Origin: Chloroflexota bacterium
Lineage (GTDB): Bacteria > Chloroflexota > UBA11872
Direction of reading: 5' to 3'
Length of the DNA stretch: 38,956 nt
NCBI GenBank assembly: GCA_022824865.1
Contig: JAJDZD010000073.1
Span: 1-38,956, forward strand
Shown here: piece by piece, positions 16,560 to 24,772 of the stretch
Layout: each line of letters opens with the position of its first letter
Position numbering within the stretch: the stretch's first letter is position 1
Notes under the pieces: generated by a model
What the model saw: the letters and a program-made list of their open reading frames with translations, nothing else
Told to the model about the DNA's origin: nothing
Database searches by the model: none
Program-made: the position numbers and the translations under genes

Positions 16560-17468
16560 TCAGGCAGGCACGCGTGCGGGCAGCTTGTCAAGCATCTCCC
16601 GAAACAGACGGGTTGTTTGACTTGTGCTGCCGCAGCACGAGCCGATTACCGACACTCCGGCGTCGTTCCACTGACGAGCGAACTGGACCATTTTCTCCGG
16701 CGGATACACATAGCAGACCCGACCATCAATCAACTCGGGCACACCGGCATTTGACTGGGCCATGAGGGGACGCTGTGGCCCGGCCGCTAGCATCTTGTCC
16801 AGCACCTGGGTCATTTCTTCGGGACCGTTCCCACAGTTACAGCCAACGACGGCGGCGCCGGCCTCCTCGCAGGCGCGCATACCGTCTGCCGGCGCCACGC
16901 CCATCATGGTGTGCAGGTTGATGTCGTAAGTCATGGTCGCGAAGACGGGCAGACCGGTCGATCCGGCGGCCTGAATGGCGATCTGGACTTCGCGAATATC
17001 GCTAAAGGTCTCGCAGAGCAGCAAGTCCACGCCGCCCTCAGCGAGTTGCTCGGCTTGGACACGGAAGGCCTCGGTCATCTGAGCTTCGGTGATATCCCCA
17101 AGCGGCTCAAGGAAATCGCCGCTCTGCCCGATGTCTCCAGCCACCCAGGCGTCATCGCCGGCCACAGCCCTGGCCTGTTCAGCCGCGCCTCGATTAATCG
17201 CTTCGGACTTCTCTGTCAGGCCGGCCCGTTGCAGTCGGATGAGGTTTCCCCCAAACGTGTTGGTCGACAGAACGTCCGCGCCGGCGTCCAGATAACCCTG
17301 GTACACCGCGGCCATTAGATCCGGGAAGCGGAGCGTGGCTTCCTCGGGCGCCTCCCAGTCGCGGTCTGGAAAATCATTCAGCGTCGAGCCCATGGCGCCG
17401 TCAAATAGCAGGGGGCGCCGGGCCAGGGCACGGAGGACGGCATCGGGTGTCGATCGGTCAACAGGCAT
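16560..17468 (-). CDS. Homocysteine S-methyltransferase-family protein
   Basis: 302 residues forming a single TIM-barrel domain of the MetH-N/BHMT/MmuM family. It begins with LLFDGAMGSTL, has DVLSTNTFGGN early, and carries the zinc-binding cysteines: Cys212 in GCNCGNGP and the pair Cys278/Cys279 in IGSCCGST. The zinc activates the thiol of homocysteine (or a related thiol), which is then methylated from a donor such as S-methylmethionine, betaine, or a corrinoid protein. Domains for folate, cobalamin or SAM binding are absent, so it is not a complete MetH. The donor cannot be deduced. The ATG at 17468 has an extended -10 about 47 bp upstream. It could also be a methyltransferase for another one-carbon compound acting with a separate corrinoid protein. 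Confidence 0.85.
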   Translation of the reverse strand: MPVDRSTPDAVLRALARRPLLFDGAMGSTLNDFPDRDWEAPEEATLRFPDLMAAVYQGYLDAGADVLSTNTFGGNLIRLQRAGLTEKSEAINRGAAEQARAVAGDDAWVAGDIGQSGDFLEPLGDITEAQMTEAFRVQAEQLAEGGVDLLLCETFSDIREVQIAIQAAGSTGLPVFATMTYDINLHTMMGVAPADGMRACEEAGAAVVGCNCGNGPEEMTQVLDKMLAAGPQRPLMAQSNAGVPELIDGRVCYVYPPEKMVQFARQWNDAGVSVIGSCCGSTSQTTRLFREMLDKLPARVPA

Positions 17469-17514
17469 GGGGCGTGTACTCAGGCCCGGCCAGTCGGGCT
17501 CGGGCTATGCGTCG

Positions 17515-17523
17515 AATATAGCA
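17515..17523 (-). promoter_or_regulatory. Candidate extended -10 promoter of the homocysteine methyltransferase-family gene
   Basis: On the - strand TGCTATATT matches an extended -10, with TATATT at 17515-17520. The predicted start of transcription would be about 40 nt before the ATG at 17468. No strong -35 is seen, as is usual for extended -10 promoters. Confidence 0.45.
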
Positions 17524-17543
17524 ACGGCGCAACTATGGCCGGG

Positions 17544-19064
17544 TTACGCGTCCGTAGCTTCCGCCGCCTGAACCGCGGCAGCGGCGCGATTTGCGTCGGC
17601 AAGCGCGGGGTAGAGGTCACTGTAGCGCTCATACGCTGCGTCCAGCGCGGCGACTCCGGCTCGGCTCGGCGCGACCGTTTGGTGCACGGCAGCCGTGACT
17701 TCGACCGCTTCCGCAACTGATGCAAACAGCCCCGATGCAACAGCTCCCAGCATGGCCGCGCCAAAGGCCGGTCCGCGGCCCTCCGGCTCAATCCGCATTG
17801 GTGCATCGAACACATCGGCGGCGATCTGCCGCCACAGGGGACTGCGAGCTCCCCCACCGGCCAGCTTGAACCGGTCCACGGACACGCCCACGCTCTGAAT
17901 GGCCCCGGCAGCGTCGCGCAAGCTGAAGGCAACCCCTTCCAGAACAGCCCGCACGATGTCGGCTCTGCCGTGCGCGGTCGTCAGACCCACCAGTGCGCCT
18001 CGGGCGTCGACGTCAAGATGTGGCGTTCGCTCACCTTGCAAATAGGGCAACCAGAGCAGGCCCCGGCTGCCCGGCGGCGAATCTGTCGCCTCAAGGACCA
18101 GTTGGTCGTACGAGATGCCCGGCATGAACGTGTCGCGTAGCCACCGCAGCGACAGGCCGGCCGCCTGCGTGACACCCATCAGGTACCAGCGTTGAGGCAG
18201 GGCATGGGCCCCAACCTGGACGCGGCCATCGGGCGCCGCGCCATAGGCGGAGGCGGCGGCGAAGACAACGCCAGACGATCCAATCGTTACGGCAGCGTCG
18301 CCCTCCGCTACGACCCCGGCCGCCACGGCGCCAGCCGGCTGATCGCCGGCCCCGGCCACAATTGGGATCCCGGGTCGCAGCCCCAGTCGCTCGGCGGCAG
18401 CGGAGGTCAGCCTGCCTGCGGTCTCTGGTGACTCGCGAATCTCGGGCAGCCAGGCCCGATCGATCGCCAGCACGTCCACAATCTCGGCGGACCAACGGCG
18501 TGTGGCCGAGTCGAAGTAGCCAGTCCCGCTGGCATCGGACACGTCGGTGAAGCATTCACCGGACAACCGCAGTCGGATGAAGTCCTTGGGCAGCAGCACG
18601 TGAGCCGTACGTTCCAGTAGCCTCGGCTCGTGCTGCCGAACCCAAACAAGCTTGGGCGCCTGGAATCCTTCCAGTGGCAGGTTGCCCGTGTGACGGACGA
18701 GCGTGGGCACTCCGATGGCGTCCTCGAGTTCGCGACGCTGCGGCCCCGTGCGGAGGTCGCACCACAGGATGGCGTCGCGCAACGGCTGCTGAGCGCGGTC
18801 GAGCAGCGTCAATCCATGCATCTGGCCGGTGAGCCCTATCGCGCGAACCTCATCCGCGCGTGCGGCCCGCGAGGCCACCGCCGACAACGCGGTGAATGCG
18901 GCCCGCTCCCAGTCGTCATGTGACTGCTCGGCCCAGCCAGGCCTCGGGGTGTGCAGGTCGTACGGCGCTTCGTGAACCGCCAGCGTCGCTCCTGAAACGT
19001 CCGCGAGCACGGCGCGAGCACCCGTGGTTCCAAGATCCAGCCCAATGACCGCCGGAGTACTCAT
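17544..19064 (-). CDS. xylB: Xylulokinase (FGGY carbohydrate kinase)
   Basis: 506 residues. FGGY-family features: phosphate-binding loop GLDLGTTGARAVL near the N-terminus, the xylulokinase-type sugar-contact motif GLTGQMHGL (78-85), the catalytic Asp241 in AGAGDQPAGAVAAG, and the second ATP-binding segment KLAGGGARSPLWRQIAADV in the C-terminal half. The QMHG motif and length are those of XylB, which phosphorylates D-xylulose to xylulose 5-phosphate for the pentose phosphate pathway. The ATG overlaps the stop of the GHMP kinase by 4 bp (ATGA). No xylose isomerase is in the window. Related ketose kinases share most motifs, so another ketopentose is possible. Confidence 0.9.
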   Translation of the reverse strand: MSTPAVIGLDLGTTGARAVLADVSGATLAVHEAPYDLHTPRPGWAEQSHDDWERAAFTALSAVASRAARADEVRAIGLTGQMHGLTLLDRAQQPLRDAILWCDLRTGPQRRELEDAIGVPTLVRHTGNLPLEGFQAPKLVWVRQHEPRLLERTAHVLLPKDFIRLRLSGECFTDVSDASGTGYFDSATRRWSAEIVDVLAIDRAWLPEIRESPETAGRLTSAAAERLGLRPGIPIVAGAGDQPAGAVAAGVVAEGDAAVTIGSSGVVFAAASAYGAAPDGRVQVGAHALPQRWYLMGVTQAAGLSLRWLRDTFMPGISYDQLVLEATDSPPGSRGLLWLPYLQGERTPHLDVDARGALVGLTTAHGRADIVRAVLEGVAFSLRDAAGAIQSVGVSVDRFKLAGGGARSPLWRQIAADVFDAPMRIEPEGRGPAFGAAMLGAVASGLFASVAEAVEVTAAVHQTVAPSRAGVAALDAAYERYSDLYPALADANRAAAAVQAAEATDA

Positions 19065-20173
19065 GCCTGAGTGGAACTCACCGGACCGTGGCTCGGCATA
19101 GGCAGGTCGGTTGGCTCAAGGCGGACGCCTAGCGCCGCTCGGGGGACCGGGAAAGCGGACGCGGCGCCGTGCTCGACGATTGTGCGGGCCAGCCACCCCG
19201 GATCGTCATGCAGCGCCACGATGGTGCCACCCAGGCCCGCACCGGCGAGCTTGGCCCCATACGCGCCGAGCCTGATGGCCTGCTCAGTCAGCGCGTCCAC
19301 GACAGGTCCCGATCCGCCGACGGCCGCGATGTGACGGTGCGCGGCATTCATGGCGGTCCCTACAGCCGGCCAGTTGCGCTCCAGCAGGTTGCGCTTCGCC
19401 TTCCGAGCTATGGACCCCAGGGCGCTCATGGCCGCACGAACATCCGGATCCCCTTCGACCCAGCGGGACCGCAGAGGGCGGTGGGTCTCCCCGGAGTCAC
19501 GCTGTCGTCCCGTATGGGCAAGCACGAACGGAAGCTCCGTGTCGGGCTCAAGCAACGGTTCCACGGTCGCCAGGGGATCAACGGTCGGTCCGCGCCAGTT
19601 CTCTTTGTCGCGGAAATCCATACAGATCAATCCGCCGAAGGTCGTGGCGTAAAAGTCCTGGAATCCGCAGGTAATGCCCATGCGACTGAACTCGATCTCG
19701 CGAGCCGTTTCAGAGAAATGGTGCATCGGAGTCTCGCGGTCCAGCCAGGCATTCGTGGCATGAAGGGCGGCGACCAGCAGCGCGCTGCTGCTCGATAGTC
19801 CGGCGCCGGGTGGTACTTCACTCCAACACCGGAGCTCAACCTGCTCGTGCCCCATACCCTGCGCGGCCACGACAGCCTTCAGCACGTTCAGGTACGTCGC
19901 GCGACGGGCCTCATCCAGAGCCTCCGGATCCATCCGGGCCGCCGCAAGTGCACTTGGGGCGGCAGCGAGACGCAGGTCGTCTGGAGACTCGACGATGAGA
20001 TCGAGATTGGCGTCCAGCGCCAGCAGACGCAGCCGCGGAGCCGGTTGGATTGCCACGTAGGCTCGTCTCGGAATCGCGAAAGAAATGACCGTCCCGCCAT
20101 ACATGTCGCTGGGGTTGCCCAGCAGTCCGGCCCGCCCCGGTGCCGACGCGACGACCGGACTGTGCGGTGTCAC
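19061..20173 (-). CDS. GHMP kinase, glucuronokinase-like
   Basis: 370 residues. GHMP motifs: motif 1 region GLLGNPSDMYGGTVISF (16-32), the phosphate-binding loop PPGAGLSSSSA (121-131) and motif 3 KLAGAGLGGTIVA (308-320). The combination GLLGNPSD-Y-G-IS, then GFQD-Y-FGGL-CMDF and SGETHR-LRSRWVEGD, recalls plant glucuronokinases, which make glucuronate 1-phosphate from glucuronate and ATP; the heptose kinase HddA and galactokinase have different first motifs. This resemblance is from memory, not from a search. The gene overlaps galU at its GTG start (GTGA) and xylB at its stop (ATGA), so the three are almost certainly one operon. A sugar-1-phosphate product would be a natural substrate for the GalU-like enzyme. 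Galactokinase-like or arabinokinase-like activity is the main alternative. Confidence 0.8.
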   Translation of the reverse strand: MTPHSPVVASAPGRAGLLGNPSDMYGGTVISFAIPRRAYVAIQPAPRLRLLALDANLDLIVESPDDLRLAAAPSALAAARMDPEALDEARRATYLNVLKAVVAAQGMGHEQVELRCWSEVPPGAGLSSSSALLVAALHATNAWLDRETPMHHFSETAREIEFSRMGITCGFQDFYATTFGGLICMDFRDKENWRGPTVDPLATVEPLLEPDTELPFVLAHTGRQRDSGETHRPLRSRWVEGDPDVRAAMSALGSIARKAKRNLLERNWPAVGTAMNAAHRHIAAVGGSGPVVDALTEQAIRLGAYGAKLAGAGLGGTIVALHDDPGWLARTIVEHGAASAFPVPRAALGVRLEPTDLPMPSHGPVSSTQA

Positions 20174-21063
20174 AGCCGTTGGCCAAGCTCGCTGACATAC
20201 TGCCGAACCCCCGCGCCGTATTGCGGATCCGCGAGGGCAAAGTCAATGAACGCCCGGTAGTACGACGCAAAGTTGCCAATGTCGTACCGGCGTTCGTGCG
20301 GCTGCAAGGGAACAACCCGCACCGGCGGCGATTCGCGCGCCAGAATCGCGATGGAGTCCGTCAGCCAGCGTTCGCCGCCCAACCCAGGCCGGGTCGCCTC
20401 GATCGCGTCGAAGATGGACGAGTCAAAAACGTAGCGCGGCACGATGGCCAGGTCGCTCGGTGCACGGCCCGCCGCCGGTTTCTCGACCAGGTCGACCGCC
20501 ACCAGCGAGCCATCGACGTCTCGCACGTCCACGATGCCGTAGCGAAAAGCGTCTTCGGGCGCGATCTGCTCGACGGCAACGGCACCTGTTGCGTCGCTTT
20601 CCTCATGGGCAGCCATCAGCCGCGCAACGAGGTCACCTCCATGAATGATGGTGTCGCCAAAGGCGACGACGAAAGGTTCGCCCCCAACGAAGTCCCGCGC
20701 CAAGCCCACCGCGTCGGCGACGCCACTGGGTGTTCCCTGACGCGTATAGAAGACGCCACTGATCCCGTCGGCAATCGGCAGATCGGCCGGATCGGCGTTC
20801 CCCGCCTGGTGGAGAACCCGGCTGAGTTCGAGGTCGGCGTCGAAGTGATCCTCGATCGCCGCCTTCTTTCGGCCCGTGATCAACAGGATCTGCTCAACCC
20901 CCGCGGCGCGCAGTTCCTCGACTACGTATTGGACGACCGGCTTGCGGCCGACCGGCAGCATTTCCTTCGGCTGTGACTTGGTCGCCGGAAACAGGCGCGT
21001 ACCAACGCCCGCCACGGGAACGACTGCCTTACGAATAGCGCCCGAGGAAACGGTTCTCGTCAC
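20170..21063 (-). CDS. galU: UTP-glucose-1-phosphate uridylyltransferase-like sugar nucleotidyltransferase
   Basis: 297 residues. The N-terminal pyrophosphorylase loop PVAGVGTRLFPATK with KEMLPVGRKPVVQYVVEEL is diagnostic of the GalU branch of the nucleotidyltransferases. FGDTIIHGGDLVARLM carries the metal-binding Asp, and VDLVEKPAAGRAPSDLAIVPRYVF matches the sugar-binding region of GalU. The family joins UTP and glucose 1-phosphate to UDP-glucose and pyrophosphate. Here it is the first gene of a coupled operon with a glucuronokinase-like GHMP kinase and xylulokinase, which raises the possibility that it accepts a uronic acid 1-phosphate; that is inference. The GTG at 21063 has a GGGA Shine-Dalgarno about 7 nt upstream. 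Confidence 0.9.
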   Translation of the reverse strand: MTRTVSSGAIRKAVVPVAGVGTRLFPATKSQPKEMLPVGRKPVVQYVVEELRAAGVEQILLITGRKKAAIEDHFDADLELSRVLHQAGNADPADLPIADGISGVFYTRQGTPSGVADAVGLARDFVGGEPFVVAFGDTIIHGGDLVARLMAAHEESDATGAVAVEQIAPEDAFRYGIVDVRDVDGSLVAVDLVEKPAAGRAPSDLAIVPRYVFDSSIFDAIEATRPGLGGERWLTDSIAILARESPPVRVVPLQPHERRYDIGNFASYYRAFIDFALADPQYGAGVRQYVSELGQRL

Positions 21064-21083
21064 AGGGTTCCCGAGGCGGTGGC

Positions 21084-21108
21084 GCGTCCGAGGTCGGACG
21101 CTAGCATA
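21084..21108 (-). promoter_or_regulatory. Palindrome overlapping a possible -10 of the galU operon
   Basis: GCGTCCGA-GG-TCGGACGC at 21084-21101 is a perfect dyad. Right beside it, on the - strand, TATGCT at 21103-21108 is a candidate -10; transcription would then start inside the dyad. The arrangement suits a repressor operator, or a hairpin at the 5' end of the message. No good -35 is visible. Confidence 0.45.
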
Positions 21109-21227
21109 CGCATTTCAGCGGAACGGCCCGCCGTGCATCACGCTCGGCGAGCCGCTGCGATCTGACTTGTGCAGCCGTTGCACGATGCCGACCACTCTCG
21201 GCGTAGCGGCGAAATGGGGGACTCGGC

Positions 21228-21821
21228 GTGCGTCGCGCACTCGTCTTTGGCATCTGGTTGCTCCTCGCCTTGGCCGGAGCAATAGTCGTGCTGGGCGTCT
21301 TCGCGACTCGCGGCTCGGTCGACATCTCGGATCTGGCGCGCCTCCAGCCCGATCCACTCGTGCGCGCGCGTGCCGAGGCCAAACTCAGCGCATTCGGCCA
21401 GACATCCGAGCAGGCGCGCCTTGCCGGCCGCGCAATCCCGGCTCAAGTCGCCTTTACCCACGACGAGATGACGGCGCTTCTCCGGGATTGGGCCAGGCAG
21501 GAGCACGGATTTGGTTCGGTAACCGAACTGCAACTCACCTTCCGCCCACGGACCCTCACGCTGACGGGGGTGCTGCATTCGATTGGTCTGAGCTTTCCAT
21601 TTCGCCTCGACATCGTCGTTTCGGCCGAGAACAGCCAGCGCACGGCCGAGATCACGCGATTCCAGGTTGGAGAAATCTATGCGCCCGGCTTCGTACGCCC
21701 ACTCGCCCTTGCCTTGGCCGAACGCACCGTGGACGCCGGACTGCCTCGACTGCCGATTGCGATTGAAACGCTGGTGATTACAGACGGCGAGTTGCTCGTC
21801 TCGGGCGTCGCCGTTCCCTAG
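21228..21821 (+). CDS. Membrane-anchored hypothetical protein, LmeA/DUF2993-like
   Basis: 197 residues from a GTG at 21228. An N-terminal hydrophobic helix (about 4-27) is a signal anchor or uncleaved signal peptide. The rest alternates polar and hydrophobic residues as in beta strands, with VAFTHDEMTALLRDWARQ, then ELQLTFRPRTLTLTGVL, and ends with AIETLVITDGELLVSGVAVP. This strand-turn pattern and the terminal xGxLxVxG element recall LmeA/DUF2993 proteins, which bind phospholipids outside the membrane in actinobacteria. I am not certain of the family. It is transcribed away from galU and converges on the aldolase/dehydrogenase gene. Confidence 0.6.
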   Translation: MRRALVFGIWLLLALAGAIVVLGVFATRGSVDISDLARLQPDPLVRARAEAKLSAFGQTSEQARLAGRAIPAQVAFTHDEMTALLRDWARQEHGFGSVTELQLTFRPRTLTLTGVLHSIGLSFPFRLDIVVSAENSQRTAEITRFQVGEIYAPGFVRPLALALAERTVDAGLPRLPIAIETLVITDGELLVSGVAVP

Positions 21822-21830
21822 CCTGGGAAC
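21813..21830. terminator. Hairpin at the stop codons of convergent genes
   Basis: GTTCCC (21813-21818) and GGGAAC (21825-21830) form a perfect 6-bp stem with a 6-nt loop containing the TAG of the + strand gene. It lies 12 bp from the end of the - strand aldolase/dehydrogenase gene and could work in both directions, but no T tract follows. Confidence 0.4.
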
Positions 21831-21842
21831 CTGGCGGGCGCT

Positions 21843-23852
21843 TCAGCGCGGGAAGGCGCCGCGGACTCCGCCGTCAACCGGCAGCACAGCGCCGGTCGTC
21901 TTGGCCGATCGGTCACCGGCAAGAAATAGCACGGCCTCCGCCACGTCGTCGGCGCCAATCGGCGTTTGCAGCAGGTTCCTGCGACGGTAGAAGTCCTCAA
22001 GCTCGTCAGCCTCCACGCCGTGCGCTGCGGCGCGGCTCGTCCGGAGATCGTCGCTCCACAGGCGCGAATCAGCGAACACCGCGTCCGGATTCACCATGTT
22101 GACCCGTATCCCACGCTCGCCATTCTCGATTGCCAGCACCCGGCCGAGCTGTAGCTGAGCTGCCTTGGCCGCGCTGTATGCCCCGAAGTCACCGCCGGGG
22201 TCAAACGTGTTCTTCGTGCACACCAGGACCACGCTGCCCCCCATGCCTTGCTCCCGCATTGAGCGAACGGCCGCCCGAGTCACCAGGAAATGTCCCGTGG
22301 CATTGACGTCAAGGCTCCGTTGCCACGCGGAAAGGGGCAGAGCGTCGATCGGCGCCGCGTCAGCGATCCCGGCGTTGGAGACGACGATGTCAACTCCTCC
22401 CACCGCAAGCGCAATCCCCCGCATGGCCGCCGTGACCGCATCCTCGTCCGTCACGTCAAGGATCAGTGGTTCGGCCACACCCTTGTCAGCGGCGATGCGC
22501 GCCGCTGAAGCCCTGGCGCCAGCCGCGTCGATATCGGCCGCAAAAACGTGGGCGCCGGCCGCTGCCAGGCGGCTGGCCGTGGCGCGTCCGATTCCGCTGG
22601 CCGCTCCGGTCACAAGCGCGACACGCCCGGCCAGCTCCCGCTCGGGAGGCGCTAGCTTGAGCTTGTAGAGCTCCAATGGCCAGTATTCGATGTCAAAGAG
22701 ATCTCGCGCCGGCAGCGCCGCGTAACCTCCCATGGACTCCGCCCCCTCGATCACGTCCATCGTGTGTCGATAGATCCGCGCCACCGCGTCCGCCTCGGCA
22801 GCCGAACGGCCGGTGGTGAACATTCCAATGCCCGGCGCCAACACCACGCGCGGGCCGGCGTCGTGCCTGAAATCGTCGGCTGGATCGGCGTGCTCCCGCA
22901 CGTAGTCGGCGTAGGCCGCTTCGTAGCGATCCACGGCGCCAGGGGCGTCGGCGGGATCGTCCGAAGGCAGGATCAGGGGCAATCGCTTGGTGCGCAGGAC
23001 GTGGTCGGGCGTTGCCGGACCCTGCTGAGAGAAACGTGATACGTCTCGGTGGTCAACGAAGGCGCGGACCCTGGGGCTGGTATCCGAACGGACGATCATG
23101 TGTCGGCGACGGCCCAGCAGGCCACGCAGAGTTTGAACCAGACTGGCGGCGTCACCTTTCGACTGGGCAGTCGGCTGTCGCGGGCCAAACCAAGATCGCC
23201 CGATCCGCGCTTCTGCTCGCGACACCAGCTCGATGTGCCGCTCATAAGATTGCTGGGCGCTCTCGCCGAACGTCACTAGGCCATGCTTGTCGAGAACCAG
23301 GCCGTCGACCGACGGATCGGCGTCGAACACATCGGCCGCCGCCCGCGAGAGTTCGAATCCGGGTTTGATATACGGGACCAGGCCAACGGCGTCTCCCAGG
23401 ACGTCCTGCACGCGCCCGGCGCCGTTCGTCTGATTGGTCAGGGTCAGAATCGCGTCGGCGTGGCTGTGATCGATCCAGTCCAGCGGGATGAAGGCATGCA
23501 GCAGCGTTTCGATCGATGGACGCGGCGCCCCCGTGTCCAGCAGCGCCAGCGTGACTAACTCCACCATGGTCTCGTCGTCCAGGACTTCGCGCTCGCGTAA
23601 CGGAATGAGATCGTCAAGTCCAAGTGGAGCGAATCCGTCGGCGCCGATGGTGGCCAGGTCGGTGCCGCTGCCCTTGATCGTCAGCGCTCGCCGGATGCCG
23701 CCACGAGGATCCGCAACGTCATGCTTCACCGAGGTGTTGCCGCCGCCAAACAGAACAAGCGAAGGCTCGGCGCCCAGCAGACGCGAGGTGTAAACGCGCA
23801 GCGCCAGCGGGTCCAGGCCAGCGGCGGCTTCAGATGACCAGCGGGATTGCAC
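21843..23852 (-). CDS. Bifunctional class II aldolase / short-chain dehydrogenase (RhaD-type fusion)
   Basis: 669 residues in two domains. Residues 1 to about 400 are a class II aldolase of the fused rhamnulose-1-phosphate aldolase type: LVLFGGGNTSVKH, zinc-binding DHSHADAILTLTNQT, and VLDKHGLVTFG. Residues from about 418 are a Rossmann dehydrogenase with VTGAASGIGRATASRLA, SNAGIADAAP and the active-site YSAAK; Thr stands at the usual Ser position 13 residues before the Tyr. The fusion type would split a ketose 1-phosphate to DHAP and an aldehyde such as L-lactaldehyde and oxidise the aldehyde with NAD. No rhamnose isomerase or kinase is in the window, and such fusions also act on other deoxy sugars, so the substrate is open. 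The CinA-like gene ends 14 bp upstream. Confidence 0.88.
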   Translation of the reverse strand: MQSRWSSEAAAGLDPLALRVYTSRLLGAEPSLVLFGGGNTSVKHDVADPRGGIRRALTIKGSGTDLATIGADGFAPLGLDDLIPLREREVLDDETMVELVTLALLDTGAPRPSIETLLHAFIPLDWIDHSHADAILTLTNQTNGAGRVQDVLGDAVGLVPYIKPGFELSRAAADVFDADPSVDGLVLDKHGLVTFGESAQQSYERHIELVSRAEARIGRSWFGPRQPTAQSKGDAASLVQTLRGLLGRRRHMIVRSDTSPRVRAFVDHRDVSRFSQQGPATPDHVLRTKRLPLILPSDDPADAPGAVDRYEAAYADYVREHADPADDFRHDAGPRVVLAPGIGMFTTGRSAAEADAVARIYRHTMDVIEGAESMGGYAALPARDLFDIEYWPLELYKLKLAPPERELAGRVALVTGAASGIGRATASRLAAAGAHVFAADIDAAGARASAARIAADKGVAEPLILDVTDEDAVTAAMRGIALAVGGVDIVVSNAGIADAAPIDALPLSAWQRSLDVNATGHFLVTRAAVRSMREQGMGGSVVLVCTKNTFDPGGDFGAYSAAKAAQLQLGRVLAIENGERGIRVNMVNPDAVFADSRLWSDDLRTSRAAAHGVEADELEDFYRRRNLLQTPIGADDVAEAVLFLAGDRSAKTTGAVLPVDGGVRGAFPR

Positions 23853-23866
23853 CGGCTCGGGCCTGG

Positions 23867-24673
23867 TCAGTCCCGCAGCGGCGCCGTTGGTTTCAGCGTC
23901 ACGGTCTTCCCGGCCTCGGCGGCGATGGCGCAGAAAAGGTCGTAGGCGGCATCGAGTTGGACCTTGGGATCGCCGCCCTCGGTGCTGCGCACCACGATGT
24001 CAACCGGCAGCCCATTCACACGCGACTGCCCCACGTACGCCTTCAGATAGGCCACGGGAACCTCGCGCATCACCCGCTGCATGAACGGCGAGGTCTCGGA
24101 TTCGAACGAGTCGATGAATACGCGCATTCGAGCGGTTTGGGAGGAGAACATTCCGTGCAGCGCCGGCCGGATATGCGTCTCAAAGCACCCTTCAACTTCG
24201 CGCGGAGGTCCGGGCATCGACCAGATGGTCGTCTCATCGACCACGGTCGAAAAGCAGGGTGCCCACCCAACCGGGTTGAGGTGCACGGTGGACGCCCGCG
24301 GGATCGACCCCATCTTGAGACGAGGCGGCACCGAAACCTCTTCAATCGTCATGTTGCGCCGCCGGGCATAGTCTTCAATCACCTCGAACGGCGTGTGCGT
24401 GTCGCTGCCGGCGACGGCGGCAATAGCGTCGACCGTCATGTCGTCGGGCGTTGGACCGAGGCCGCCGGTTGTCAGGATCACTCGCGCCTTGCGCGCCACG
24501 GCGGCGCGCAACTCAGCAATCAGCGCATCCAGATCGTCGGCCAGCGCCGTAATCCGACGAACGTCGCCGCCGGCGACCGAGACTTCTCCAGCCAGCCAAT
24601 GCGAATTTGTGTCCAGCACAAGGCCGGAAACGAGTTCCGTCCCGATCGAGAAGATCTCAACGTCGTCGTTCAT
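23867..24673 (-). CDS. CinA N-terminal / MoaB-fold molybdopterin-binding-domain protein
   Basis: 268 residues. The N-terminal domain has VEIFSIGTELVSGLVLDTNS and ARVILTTGGLGPTPDDMTVDA, the signature of the MogA/MoaB/CinA nucleotide- or molybdopterin-binding fold. The remainder continues as in CinA (NPVGWAPCFSTVVD then WSMPGPPREVEGCFE). The C-terminal nicotinamide-nucleotide amidohydrolase domain of full-length CinA is missing. CinA N-terminal domains hydrolyse ADP-ribose and related nucleotides in several bacteria, so despite the family name a molybdenum role is not certain. It is separated from the aldolase/dehydrogenase gene by 14 bp, suggesting one transcript. Confidence 0.82.
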   Translation of the reverse strand: MNDDVEIFSIGTELVSGLVLDTNSHWLAGEVSVAGGDVRRITALADDLDALIAELRAAVARKARVILTTGGLGPTPDDMTVDAIAAVAGSDTHTPFEVIEDYARRRNMTIEEVSVPPRLKMGSIPRASTVHLNPVGWAPCFSTVVDETTIWSMPGPPREVEGCFETHIRPALHGMFSSQTARMRVFIDSFESETSPFMQRVMREVPVAYLKAYVGQSRVNGLPVDIVVRSTEGGDPKVQLDAAYDLFCAIAAEAGKTVTLKPTAPLRD

Positions 24674-24706
24674 AACGCCAGCCGCCGGGTGGGTCGTCCG
24701 ACAGGC

Positions 24707-24712
24707 ATTCTA
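24707..24712 (-). promoter_or_regulatory. Candidate -10 of the CinA-like gene
   Basis: TAGAAT on the - strand, about 33 bp upstream of the ATG at 24673. No matching -35 is seen. Confidence 0.3.
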
Positions 24713-24772
24713 AGTTGAGCCATCCAATCCGATGCTAGCCTGCGGCCCGCTACGCGGAGAGGCTGGCAGCGT

